From NCBI GenBank assembly GCA_009779195.1, contig WRET01000035.1, positions 1-32,808 of the forward strand: a stretch of DNA of 32,808 nucleotides, in the 5' to 3' direction. The stretch's first letter is position 1. Each line of letters begins with the position of its first letter. The notes under the pieces were generated by a model. That model was not told the DNA's origin. It worked only from the letters and a program-made list of their open reading frames with translations, and searched no databases. The DNA comes from Micrococcales bacterium. GTDB taxonomy: Bacteria > Actinomycetota > Actinomycetes > Actinomycetales > Cellulomonadaceae. This document shows, in pieces, positions 1-7,135 of this stretch. The translations under genes and the position numbers were made by a program.

Positions 1-726
1 CAGGCCGTCGCCTTCGGTTCCGACGACGAGGGCCAGGCGGTCGGGGGTGGCAGCGGCGAGGTCGTCGAGCGAGATGGCGTCGTCGTCGAGGGCCAGGGCG
101 GCGACAGTGAGGCCGAGGGACCGCAGGTGGTCGACGCCTCCGGGGGGTTCGGTGGCAGGGGCCTGGGGCCAGTGGGGCAGGCGGGTCCAGGGGACCTGGA
201 AGACGGTGCCCATGGAAACACGGACCGAGCGTCGGTAGAGAGGGTCGGCGCACGACGGGGTGACGAGGACTGCGTCGACGCCAAGCGCCGCGCAGGCACG
301 GAAGGCGGCACCGACGTTCGTGTGGTCGACAAGGTCTTCGAGGACGACGACGCGGCGAGCACCTGCGACGATGTCGGCGACGGGGGCAAGAGCCGGGCGG
401 TGCATGGCAGCCAGGGCTCCACGGTGCACGTGAAAGCCGGTGATGGACTCGAGCATCGGTTCGTCGGCGACGTACACCGGGACAGTGCCATCGGTGTCAT
501 TGGCGGCGAGCATGGTCAGGACGTCGTCGAGCCAGCGGGGGGCGCACAAGACCGACCGGGGACGGTGCCCAGCGGACAGAGCGCGGCCGAGCACTGTCGA
601 GCTCTCCGCCATGTACAAGCCAGCGGGGATCTCAGTACGGGTGCGCAAAGCGACGTCGGTCAGGCCGACGTAGTCCTGCAGCTCAGGGTCGGCCGCCGAC
701 CCGACCACCCGAGTCTCACCACGCAT
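1..726 (-). CDS. SpoU/TrmH-family RNA 2'-O-methyltransferase, partial (C-terminus beyond window)
   Basis: The frame is open from an ATG at 726 to the window edge, giving 242 residues without a stop. The protein would methylate a ribose 2'-OH of rRNA or tRNA using S-adenosylmethionine, with a trefoil-knot (SPOUT) fold. An N-terminal substrate-binding domain of about 110 residues contains the segment AESSTVLGRAL. SPOUT motif 1 appears as TNVGAAFRACAALGVDAVL, and the visible end reads LALVVGTEGDGL, which matches motif 2. Motif 3 would lie outside the window. The gene starts 32 nt downstream of the AbiEi-like gene on the same strand and may be co-transcribed with it. The family is clear; the RNA target cannot be told from sequence. 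Confidence 0.85.
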   Translation of the reverse strand, partial: MRGETRVVGSAADPELQDYVGLTDVALRTRTEIPAGLYMAESSTVLGRALSAGHRPRSVLCAPRWLDDVLTMLAANDTDGTVPVYVADEPMLESITGFHVHRGALAAMHRPALAPVADIVAGARRVVVLEDLVDHTNVGAAFRACAALGVDAVLVTPSCADPLYRRSVRVSMGTVFQVPWTRLPHWPQAPATEPPGGVDHLRSLGLTVAALALDDDAISLDDLAAATPDRLALVVGTEGDGL

Positions 727-758
727 GAACACACCTTAGAGACGCAGAGGTTTCCCCG

Positions 759-1730
759 TCACAACCGCCGGGTCGCCTCCTGCCAGCGGTGGAGGTGTGT
801 GGTGCGCAGGGCGTGGCGCAGACGTACGGCTGCGTCGGTCTGGTCGGTGCCGGGAGCGAGGTCGTGCAGGACCTGGAGAGGGTCGGCGAGCTGGTGGGTG
901 CTGACCTGCCACGGGGAAGGAAGCCAGAGGCCAGGGTCGGCTGGTGCGCAGACGGTCAGGGTGGCTTCGTCTGGGGTGCTCACGGGGACCATGCCAGGCA
1001 GGGGCTTGCCAGCGCGGGCGTACACGACCGAGGATGACGGGCGGCGCCACGGGGCCAAGACGTCGGCGGCGACGTCCCCAGACAGCACCGCGTTGGACGG
1101 GCCGGTCGCGGTCAGTGCTGCCATCGCCTTGGCAGCCTCGACGGTGGGTGGGTCGGTGCTTGTCCAGTAACTGGTGACACCACCTGGACCGGGGTAACGA
1201 GCCAACCACCAGTCGGCTGCAGCGTCCCAGTCGGCGATCGTCCAGGTCTGCGCGTCGCGGACGACCAAGCCGTCGGCGCGCAACCGAGTGAGCACCCGGC
1301 TGACCTTGGGCTGTGACACCCCGCTGCGCCGCGCCAGGTCAGCCTGGGTGGCACAAGGGGCAGCAAGCAGACGACGGAGCACGGTGAACAACGCCCACGG
1401 AGTCGGGCCACGCTGGGTCGCACGCTGGGAAACGACGACTGGCTGCGGTCCAGGGGTGATCCAGCGCTTGTCGAGACGCACGGCGACCCGTCCGGTGTCG
1501 GTGACCACGTTCCACCCGGCCGCAACGAGAGTGTCGACGGCTTTGATGCTGGCACGGGGCACAGCGAACAACCCAGGCCCGTGCGGCGCAGCCGGGACTC
1601 GGGACGGCACGACTGAACCCGCACGCCGCAACCGGAACACTGCGCTGGTTGCTCCATCAGCCAGACGCACATGGTGGGCGTCCACGGTCTCCACCGTGAT
1701 ACCCGCACGCCCCAGCACATCCGTCCACAT
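759..1730 (-). CDS. Orphan AbiEi-like winged-helix regulator/antitoxin
   Basis: About 323 residues. A winged-helix DNA-binding segment lies near residues 120-175 and contains TQADLARRSGVSQPKVSRVL. The C-terminal half carries phrases such as LSGDVAADVLAPW and LADPLQVLHDL, which recall AbiEi-type antitoxins of type IV toxin-antitoxin systems. That match is from memory of the family and is moderate. No AbiEii-like nucleotidyltransferase gene lies on either side (recX upstream, an RNA methyltransferase downstream), so it is a lone regulator here. I prefer the ATG at 1730 because a -10 element sits 7 nt upstream of it, which would give a leaderless mRNA. An in-frame ATG at 1736 is the alternative. 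The inverted repeat over the promoter suggests self-repression. Confidence 0.6.
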   Translation of the reverse strand: MWTDVLGRAGITVETVDAHHVRLADGATSAVFRLRRAGSVVPSRVPAAPHGPGLFAVPRASIKAVDTLVAAGWNVVTDTGRVAVRLDKRWITPGPQPVVVSQRATQRGPTPWALFTVLRRLLAAPCATQADLARRSGVSQPKVSRVLTRLRADGLVVRDAQTWTIADWDAAADWWLARYPGPGGVTSYWTSTDPPTVEAAKAMAALTATGPSNAVLSGDVAADVLAPWRRPSSSVVYARAGKPLPGMVPVSTPDEATLTVCAPADPGLWLPSPWQVSTHQLADPLQVLHDLAPGTDQTDAAVRLRHALRTTHLHRWQEATRRL

Positions 1731-1736
1731 GACCAT

Positions 1737-1777
1737 AGGATATGCCAGTTTCTGATCAACTACAAGAAACAGGCATA
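1737..1777 (-). promoter_or_regulatory. Promoter with overlapping inverted repeat (putative operator of the AbiEi-like gene)
   Basis: Arms 1741-1753 (TATGCCAGTTTCT) and 1765-1777 (AGAAACAGGCATA) are inverted with 12 of 13 bases matching, around an 11-nt spacer. On the minus strand a -35-like TTGTAG (1760-1765) and a -10-like TATCCT (1737-1742) are exactly 17 nt apart, so the repeat covers the whole promoter. The likely start point falls at or near the ATG at 1730. A protein bound here would block the promoter. The adjacent HTH protein is the obvious candidate, by inference. Confidence 0.6.
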
Positions 1778-1806
1778 ACCGAGGGACGAGAAACCGTACG
1801 GGCCGG

Positions 1807-2418
1807 TCAGTCGGGGTCGGGGAGGGTGTCCACCCCCTCTGTGGCTAGGTGTTCGCGGACCAGACGGTGGGCCAGAGCGGCTGGGTAGCCTTTGCGGCCC
1901 AGGAAGGCCAGGGTGCGGCGTACACGGACTGGGGTGTCCAGGGTGGCGGTGGCGGCGAGCTTTCGGGCGACGAGACGGCGTGCCGTGGCTTCTTCGTCAT
2001 CGGGGGTGACCTGGGACAACGCTTTGGCGGCGGTGTCGTCGTCGAGGCCGCGACGGCGCAGCTCGGCACGTAACGCCTGGCCGGTCTGGCCGCGTTCGGT
2101 GTGGCGGGTGCGTACGAGCGCCTCGGCGTACGCGGTGTCGTCGAGCAGGCCGACCTCGACGAAACGGTCCAGGACGGTCTCGGCGACGTCGTCGGGCACG
2201 CCTTTGCGGGCCATGGCCTGCGCCAGCTCGGACCGGCTGCGTGGAGCAGCGGTGAGCAGGCGCAACGCGATGGTGCGGGCCACATGTTCTGGGTCAGGCT
2301 CAGGGCCGAGCGCAGGGTCAGGCGCAGGACGCGACGGGGCGTCCGTGGTGGGGTCAGGCCCACCACGGACGGCACCGTGTGTGCTGGTCTGCCGGGCGCT
2401 CGTCGGACGAGCGCTCAC
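1807..2418 (-). CDS. recX: Regulatory protein RecX
   Basis: 203 residues. RecX binds RecA filaments and modulates recombinase and SOS activity in the cytoplasm. The sequence shows the family's three-helix repeats: ALRLLTAAPRSRSELAQAM, then VLDRFVEVGLLDDTAYAEAL, then a third repeat with ARRLVARKL and RTLAFLGRKGYP. The first 45 residues are a proline-rich, probably disordered extension. It starts with a GTG only 1 nt after the recA stop codon, and GAGG just before that GTG could serve as a tightly spaced ribosome site, so translation is probably coupled to recA. The recA-recX order is standard in Actinomycetota. Confidence 0.93.
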   Translation of the reverse strand: MSARPTSARQTSTHGAVRGGPDPTTDAPSRPAPDPALGPEPDPEHVARTIALRLLTAAPRSRSELAQAMARKGVPDDVAETVLDRFVEVGLLDDTAYAEALVRTRHTERGQTGQALRAELRRRGLDDDTAAKALSQVTPDDEEATARRLVARKLAATATLDTPVRVRRTLAFLGRKGYPAALAHRLVREHLATEGVDTLPDPD

Positions 2419-2419
2419 C

Positions 2420-3505
2420 TCAGAAATCCACGGAGAGGGCTAGGTCGCCCTCGACCGCGGTCTCTGCCGCTGCTTCGGTCGGCTGTGTGCCGACGCCCAA
2501 CAGCTCTTTGATCTTGACGTCGAGCTCGTCGGCCAGCTCGGGGTTGTCGCGCAGGAACTTGCGGGCGTTCTCTTTGCCCTGGCCCAGCTGGTCGCCTTCG
2601 TAGGTGTACCAGGCCCCAGACTTGCGGACGAGACCGTGCTCCACCCCCAGGTCGATGAGGCTGCCCTCGCGGGAGATCCCCTCGCCGTAGAGGATGTCGA
2701 ACTCGGCCTGTTTGAACGGCGGGGCCATCTTGTTCTTCACGACTTTGATCCGGGTACGGTTCCCGACAGCGTCGGTGCCCTCTTTGAGGGTCTCGATCCG
2801 CCGGATGTCCAGCCGTACCGACGAGTAGAACTTCAGCGCCTTGCCGCCGGTGGTCGTCTCGGGGCTGCCGAAGAACACACCCACCTTCTCGCGCAGCTGG
2901 TTGATGAAGATCGCCGTGGTGCCCGACTGGTTGAGCGCACCGGTGATCTTGCGCAGCGCCTGGGACATGAGCCGGGCCTGGAGCCCGACGTGGCTGTCGC
3001 CCATCTCCCCTTCGATCTCGGCCTTGGGCACCAGCGCGGCCACCGAGTCGATGACGATGACGTCGATCGCCCCGGACCGGATGAGCATGTCCATGATCTC
3101 CAGCGCCTGCTCACCGGTGTCCGGCTGAGAGACCAGCAGCGCGTCAGTGTCCACCCCGAGGTTCTTGGCGTACTCAGGGTCCAGGGCGTGCTCGGCGTCG
3201 ATGAACGCTGCGATCCCGCCGTTGCGCTGGGCGTTGGCCACGGCGTGCAGGGCGACCGTCGTCTTGCCGGAGGCCTCAGGCCCGTAGATCTCCACGATCC
3301 GACCGCGCGGCAGGCCACCGATACCCAAGGCGACGTCGAGGGCGATCGACCCGGTGGGGATCACCTCGATAGGCGCGCGGGTCTCGTCGCCCAGGCGCAT
3401 GACCGACCCTTTGCCGAACTGGCGGTCGATCTGGCTCAGCGCCGTCTCCAGGGCCTTGTCACGGTCCTTGGGGACGCTGCGCAGGTGAGTAGATGCAGGG
3501 GACAT
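2420..3505 (-). CDS. recA: Recombinase RecA
   Basis: 361 residues, normal for the family. RecA is the DNA-dependent ATPase that drives strand exchange and triggers LexA self-cleavage. Walker A is GPEASGKT at residues 75-82 and Walker B lies in [12 protein letters not shown]. The L2-region signature [19 protein letters not shown] and the usual acidic C-terminus are present. There is no intein. The ATG at 3505 has a strong ribosome site (AGGTAGGAAG) just upstream. A leader of about 180 nt separates it from a promoter carrying a LexA box, so DNA-damage induction is expected. recX follows directly. Confidence 0.98.
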   Translation of the reverse strand: MSPASTHLRSVPKDRDKALETALSQIDRQFGKGSVMRLGDETRAPIEVIPTGSIALDVALGIGGLPRGRIVEIYGPEASGKTTVALHAVANAQRNGGIAAFIDAEHALDPEYAKNLGVDTDALLVSQPDTGEQALEIMDMLIRSGAIDVIVIDSVAALVPKAEIEGEMGDSHVGLQARLMSQALRKITGALNQSGTTAIFINQLREKVGVFFGSPETTTGGKALKFYSSVRLDIRRIETLKEGTDAVGNRTRIKVVKNKMAPPFKQAEFDILYGEGISREGSLIDLGVEHGLVRKSGAWYTYEGDQLGQGKENARKFLRDNPELADELDVKIKELLGVGTQPTEAAAETAVEGDLALSVDF

Positions 3506-3686
3506 GTCTTCCTACCTCGTTCGGTTTGGGCGGTGCTGCGCACCGCGGGTTCTGGGGCTGGTCATTCACACACGAGCGACCGTATGCCCGACCACTGACA
3601 CAAACCCCACACCTGCGTCCACATCCGGGTACAGCACCTGCGCACCCGTGGGCTGTGGACGGTTCGCGGGGCGACCGCTCGCCATC

Positions 3687-3708
3687 ACTGTACCCAAACA
3701 GATGTTCG
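3687..3708 (-). promoter_or_regulatory. LexA (SOS) box and -10 element of recA
   Basis: On the minus strand, 3708-3695 reads CGAACATCTGTTTG. This matches the actinobacterial SOS consensus CGAAC-N4-GTTCG with one mismatch in the second half-site. Two nt downstream is a -10-like TACAGT (3692-3687), which places the box between the -35 and -10 regions as expected for LexA repression. It lies about 190 nt upstream of the recA start codon. Confidence 0.7.
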
Positions 3709-3718
3709 ACGACATCAC

Positions 3719-3735
3719 GACACGCCCGGCGTGTC
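3719..3735. repeat. 17-nt perfect palindrome, copy 1
   Basis: GACACGCC-C-GGCGTGTC: two perfect 8-bp arms around one central base. The same 17 bases recur exactly at 4304-4320, on the other side of the small HTH gene. This copy lies upstream of both divergent genes, so a terminator role is unlikely for it. Confidence 0.6.
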
Positions 3736-3850
3736 GCAGCCGTCCAAGCCGTCGAGCACCGACACCCGTTGCAGGCCGACCTCCACGAGGGTTGATGCCG
3801 GGCACCGGGCGACAGCGCTCGCAACCGCGACAGCGCGGCAGCACCAGCAG

Positions 3851-3887
3851 TGGGCAGTTGTGGGCAATATCTATCTCTAACTGCCCA
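3851..3887 (+). promoter_or_regulatory. Inverted repeat upstream of the small HTH gene (putative operator)
   Basis: TGGGCAGTT (3851-3859) and AACTGCCCA (3879-3887) are a perfect 9-bp inverted repeat. Extending outward, 13 of 16 bases pair. A second partial copy of the left arm, TGGGCAA (3861-3867), follows in direct orientation. The 19 nt between the arms are AT-rich for this genome (ATATCTATCTCTAAC) and could hold the -10 element. It ends 20 nt before the GTG start, so autoregulation by the HTH product is plausible. Confidence 0.5.
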
Positions 3888-3907
3888 GCACTGGTAGGCT
3901 CAGGTGC

Positions 3908-4249
3908 GTGAAGAGCCGCACGGTGCAGCAGGTGATCGTCCCGGCCGCATCAGTCGCGTTGAACCCGTCGTGGGAGTCGGACTGGGGCCGGGCGGTGTAC
4001 GAGCTTGTGCAGCGCGCCGCCGAAGCTGGCAGGACTGTGACCGTCAGCGTGGACGAGCAGCTGTACTCCCCCCAGGAGGCGGCGGACATCGCCGACGTGT
4101 CCCGTATGACCATCCAACGCCGCATCGACGACGGCACGATCACCGCCACGAGGAAGGGCAACCGCTGGCGGATCGCAGAGTCCGAGCTGGATCGATATCG
4201 GCGTACGATATGGGCTGACACGGTCGCGGTGCTGGCCGACGACTTCTAG
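3908..4249 (+). CDS. Small excisionase-type HTH (HTH_17) DNA-binding protein, antitoxin-like
   Basis: 113 residues with a GTG start at 3908. Residues 1-50 form a short N-terminal region of unknown role. Residues 52-100 form a MerR/excisionase-type helix-turn-helix: LYSPQEAADIADVSRMTIQRR, then a wing ending GNRWRIAESELDRY. Proteins of this layout are often antitoxins paired with a downstream PIN-domain RNase in Actinomycetota, or phage-type excisionases. No toxin, integrase or prophage gene is next to it; the next gene downstream is convergent ydcF. The inverted repeat 20 nt upstream suggests it represses itself. Its in vivo role is unknown. Confidence 0.75.
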   Translation: MKSRTVQQVIVPAASVALNPSWESDWGRAVYELVQRAAEAGRTVTVSVDEQLYSPQEAADIADVSRMTIQRRIDDGTITATRKGNRWRIAESELDRYRRTIWADTVAVLADDF

Positions 4250-4303
4250 TGGGCAAGACAGTGGGGACGGTTCCGATGTCTTGCCTGGTCACGACGACAC
4301 GTC

Positions 4304-4320
4304 GACACGCCCGGCGTGTC
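4304..4320. terminator. 17-nt perfect palindrome, copy 2; candidate bidirectional terminator
   Basis: GACACGCC-C-GGCGTGTC lies between the convergent ends of the HTH gene (4249) and the YdcF-like gene (4336). A GC-rich 8-bp stem in this position fits a shared terminator, but there is no T-tract. It is identical to 3719-3735, which weakens a purely terminator reading. Confidence 0.4.
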
Positions 4321-4335
4321 AGCCTGACTGCTCGC

Positions 4336-5025
4336 TCATTCGTGGGCGACTTCGTCCAGGATCTCGGTGATGGAGGTCTCTTGAGGGCCGGGGTACGTCG
4401 GGGACTGGTTTGTCGTGCGGTCCCACCAGGCTTTCCAGGATGCGGGGGCTTCGCGTACCCAGTTGGGGGCCACCGCGTACCAAGGGTCATGCCCTGCTGG
4501 GACGGCAACACCCTGCACGTGTAGGCCCGCGCCCCGGCACAGGTACATGGCGCGCGGGAGGTGGAAATCTTGGGTGACGAGCACTGCGTCGGTGACGCCG
4601 AAGACGTCGACTGCGCGGACGCACGTGTCGTGGGAGGAGAAACCGGCGTAGTCGGCGACCACACGGTCACGCGGGACGCCGTGGTCGACCAGCCAGTCGG
4701 CCATGGCGGTCGGCTCGTCGTAGGTGGTCCGACCGTTGTCGCCGGAGACCAGGATGACTGAGACCTTCCCCGCCTCGTACAGCCGCAGCGCGGCCTGCAG
4801 CCGCGAGACCAGGTAGCTGGTCGGGGTGCCGTCAGGGTGGACTCCTGCGCCGAACACGATCGCGACCGGCGCCGGGTCCACGTCGTCGAGCGCCACGATC
4901 CCCCTCTGCCCGCTGACCCGTACCCACACCATAGGTCCGGCCACGACGAGCAGCGCCACGGCTCCCGCCGCCAGGAACCACCACCGCCGTCTGACCCGCC
5001 CCAGCAACCGCAACCGTCGCTTCAT
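4336..5025 (-). CDS. SanA/YdcF/ElyC-like DUF218 membrane protein
   Basis: 229 residues. One N-terminal membrane segment (about residues 16-37, WWFLAAGAVALLVVAG) follows a very basic start, so the DUF218 domain would sit outside the cytoplasm. DUF218 hallmarks are IVFGAGVHPDGTPT, LVSGDNGRTTYDEPTAM, a conserved Asp/His region VTQDFHLPRAMYLCRGAG and HDTCVRAVDVFG. SanA/ElyC relatives are linked to envelope integrity and peptidoglycan precursor metabolism in other bacteria; no enzymatic activity can be assigned here. No clear ribosome site precedes the ATG at 5025, and an in-frame GTG 19 codons upstream is possible. It lies 136 nt downstream of dnaG on the same strand. Confidence 0.85.
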   Translation of the reverse strand: MKRRLRLLGRVRRRWWFLAAGAVALLVVAGPMVWVRVSGQRGIVALDDVDPAPVAIVFGAGVHPDGTPTSYLVSRLQAALRLYEAGKVSVILVSGDNGRTTYDEPTAMADWLVDHGVPRDRVVADYAGFSSHDTCVRAVDVFGVTDAVLVTQDFHLPRAMYLCRGAGLHVQGVAVPAGHDPWYAVAPNWVREAPASWKAWWDRTTNQSPTYPGPQETSITEILDEVAHE

Positions 5026-5161
5026 ACGTTTGAGACTACGTGCGATCCGCGCGTGAGACTGGCCCCTGGGCCTCGGTTGCACAGGTTCTGCACGACCTGC
5101 CCACTGTCTCGCCCCCTGAATAACAGGACACGATCCGGCTGACGAGCTGTGGGGGGAGCAG

Positions 5162-7018
5162 TCAGTCTTGTTCGCGGAGGGTCCGGCGGCGGGTTTCCAG
5201 AGCGGTGAGCTCGGCGAGGATCTCGCGGGAACGGGGGTCGGAGGCTTCGGTGCGCTGCAGCTGGCCGTGCAGGTCGGCGATGGTGCGGGCCAGGCCCTGG
5301 TCGACGAGGCCGTCGACGGTCGCGCGGACGAGAGCGGCGAGCGCCTCGTCGCTGTTGGCGGGGAGGGCGACGACAGACAGCTCGGTGATGGTCGGACGGA
5401 CCGACTCGGCGGCCCCGTCGCTGACTGTGCCGACCCAGCGGGCGGTGTCGGTGGTACGACCAGCGGCGACGCCTCCGGCGACCCGGACGGCGTCGTGGAC
5501 GGCACGGTAACCGGGGACGGTGAACGCGTCGGGGCCGAGGGTGTCGAACGACCCGGGGACGAGCCCGGGGTGCTGGAGGACTGCTGCCAGGGCGTTGTGC
5601 TCCACCCGGACGACAGGGTCGGAACGGTCCGGGCGCCGGGCAGGGGCGCTGGGGGCACGACCTCGGCCCGACCCGACCGCGTCGCGGACCCGGGCCTCAG
5701 GCAGGCCCAACCACCCGGCGAGCTGGCGGGTGTACTCGGGCCGCAGGGCGGTGTCGCGGATACCGGCCACCACAGGCGCGGCAGCCCGCAGCGCGGCGAC
5801 CCGGCCTTCGGCGGTGTCGAGGTTGTGGGCGGCGAGGGTGGACCGCACGACGAACTCGAACATGGGGGTGCGGCCGGACACCAGGGCACGTACAGCGTCG
5901 GACCCACGTTGCTGGCGCAGCTCGCACGGGTCGAGACCGCCGGGTTCGATGGCGACGAAGGTCTGGGCGGCGAACGTCTGGTCCTCACCGAACGCTTTGA
6001 GCGCTGCGGCCCGCCCCGCCGCGTCACCGTCGAAGGTGAAAACCACCTCACCGCCGACCGAGTCACCTGAGGCGAGCTGGACTCCCCCGGCTCCCCCAGC
6101 CCCGCCGAGCAGACGCCGCACGATCCGGGCGTGGTCAGGGCCGAACGCTGTGCCGCACGTCGCCACCGCTGTGCCCACCCCGGACAGGTGCATAGCCATG
6201 ACGTCGGTGTACCCCTCGACGACCACAGCCTGGCGGGTCCGGGCGATCTCGCGTTTGGCCAGGTCGATCCCGTACAGCACATGAGACTTGCGGTACAGGG
6301 GGGTCTCGGGGGTGTTGAGGTACTTGGGGCCGGTGTCGTCGTCGTGCAGACGGCGCGCACCGAACCCGACGGTGTCGCCCGTGACCTCCCGGATAGGCCA
6401 GACCAGGCGTCCGCGGAACCGGTCGATCAGTCCTTTGCGGCCCTGGCTGACCAGACCTGACGCAGTCAGCTCGGCCTCGGTGAAAGCCCGTCCGCGCAGG
6501 TGGTGCAACAACGCGTCCCACCCCGGCGGGGCGAACCCGACCCCGAACTGCTCGGCAGCAGCACGGTCGAAACCCCGCTCGGCGAGGAAAGCCCGCCCGA
6601 TCCGCGCCTCTGGGCTCGCCAGCTGGTCCCGGAAATACTCTTCGGCCACTTTGTGCGCGTCGAGCAACCGACGACGACGCCCCGGCTCCTCCCCCGGCCG
6701 TGGCGCCGACCCGTCCTCGTAGCGCACGGTCACCCCGACGCGCCCAGCCAGGTGGTCGACCGCTTCGGTGAACCCCAGACCGTCCATACGCTGCACGAAC
6801 GTGATGACGTCGCCACCTTCGCCGCACCCGAAACAGTGGTAGCGCCCCACCTGGGGCCGCACGTTGAACGACGGGGTCTTCTCGTCGTGGAACGGGCACA
6901 ACCCCTTGAGCGTCCCCACCCCGGCAGGGCGCAACGTCACGTGCGCCCCGATGACCTCGTCGATCCGCACACGCTCGCGGACCGTCTCCACGTCCTCGCG
7001 CACGATCCGTCCCGCCAC
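5162..7018 (-). CDS. dnaG: DNA primase DnaG
   Basis: 618 residues. DnaG makes RNA primers for lagging-strand synthesis. The N-terminal CHC2 zinc finger has ligands C41, H44, C62 and C65 (CPFHDEKTPSF, YHCFGCGEGGD). The Toprim core shows AVVVEGYTDVMAMH and VFTFDGDAAG. A variable C-terminal region of about 190 residues is the expected helicase-binding part. It starts with GTG at 7018. On the minus strand TAGACT sits 7 nt before that GTG, so the mRNA may be leaderless. It is transcribed away from the Hsp70-kinase gene. Confidence 0.96.
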   Translation of the reverse strand: MAGRIVREDVETVRERVRIDEVIGAHVTLRPAGVGTLKGLCPFHDEKTPSFNVRPQVGRYHCFGCGEGGDVITFVQRMDGLGFTEAVDHLAGRVGVTVRYEDGSAPRPGEEPGRRRRLLDAHKVAEEYFRDQLASPEARIGRAFLAERGFDRAAAEQFGVGFAPPGWDALLHHLRGRAFTEAELTASGLVSQGRKGLIDRFRGRLVWPIREVTGDTVGFGARRLHDDDTGPKYLNTPETPLYRKSHVLYGIDLAKREIARTRQAVVVEGYTDVMAMHLSGVGTAVATCGTAFGPDHARIVRRLLGGAGGAGGVQLASGDSVGGEVVFTFDGDAAGRAAALKAFGEDQTFAAQTFVAIEPGGLDPCELRQQRGSDAVRALVSGRTPMFEFVVRSTLAAHNLDTAEGRVAALRAAAPVVAGIRDTALRPEYTRQLAGWLGLPEARVRDAVGSGRGRAPSAPARRPDRSDPVVRVEHNALAAVLQHPGLVPGSFDTLGPDAFTVPGYRAVHDAVRVAGGVAAGRTTDTARWVGTVSDGAAESVRPTITELSVVALPANSDEALAALVRATVDGLVDQGLARTIADLHGQLQRTEASDPRSREILAELTALETRRRTLREQD

Positions 7019-7135
7019 GCCCCCGAGTCTAGGGCGTGCGTGCCAACCCCCTGTGCGCTCTGGTGGGCTTAAGTGGCTCCGCTCCGGTCGCCCCCCGGTA
7101 GGATTTGGACAGTCGGTGGAACGAGAGGAACGATC

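Larger units (their letters stand above)
3506..3907. other. Divergent intergenic region between recA and the small HTH gene
   Basis: This 402-nt stretch holds the recA leader (3506 to about 3680), the recA promoter with its LexA box, a 17-nt perfect palindrome (3719-3735) and the inverted repeat before the HTH gene (3851-3887). I found no convincing gene. The DUF3046 gene that often lies just upstream of recA in Actinomycetota is not recognisable here. Confidence 0.6.

Noticed and set aside
3506..3907. DUF3046 gene expected upstream of recA
   Set aside because: None of the small frames in this interval shows the family's pattern.
4336..6360. Long minus-strand frame of 674 codons reaching back through dnaG
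   Set aside because: Its first two thirds are an out-of-frame shadow of dnaG (Pro/Ser/Arg-rich). Only the last 229 codons, from 5025, match a real family (DUF218).
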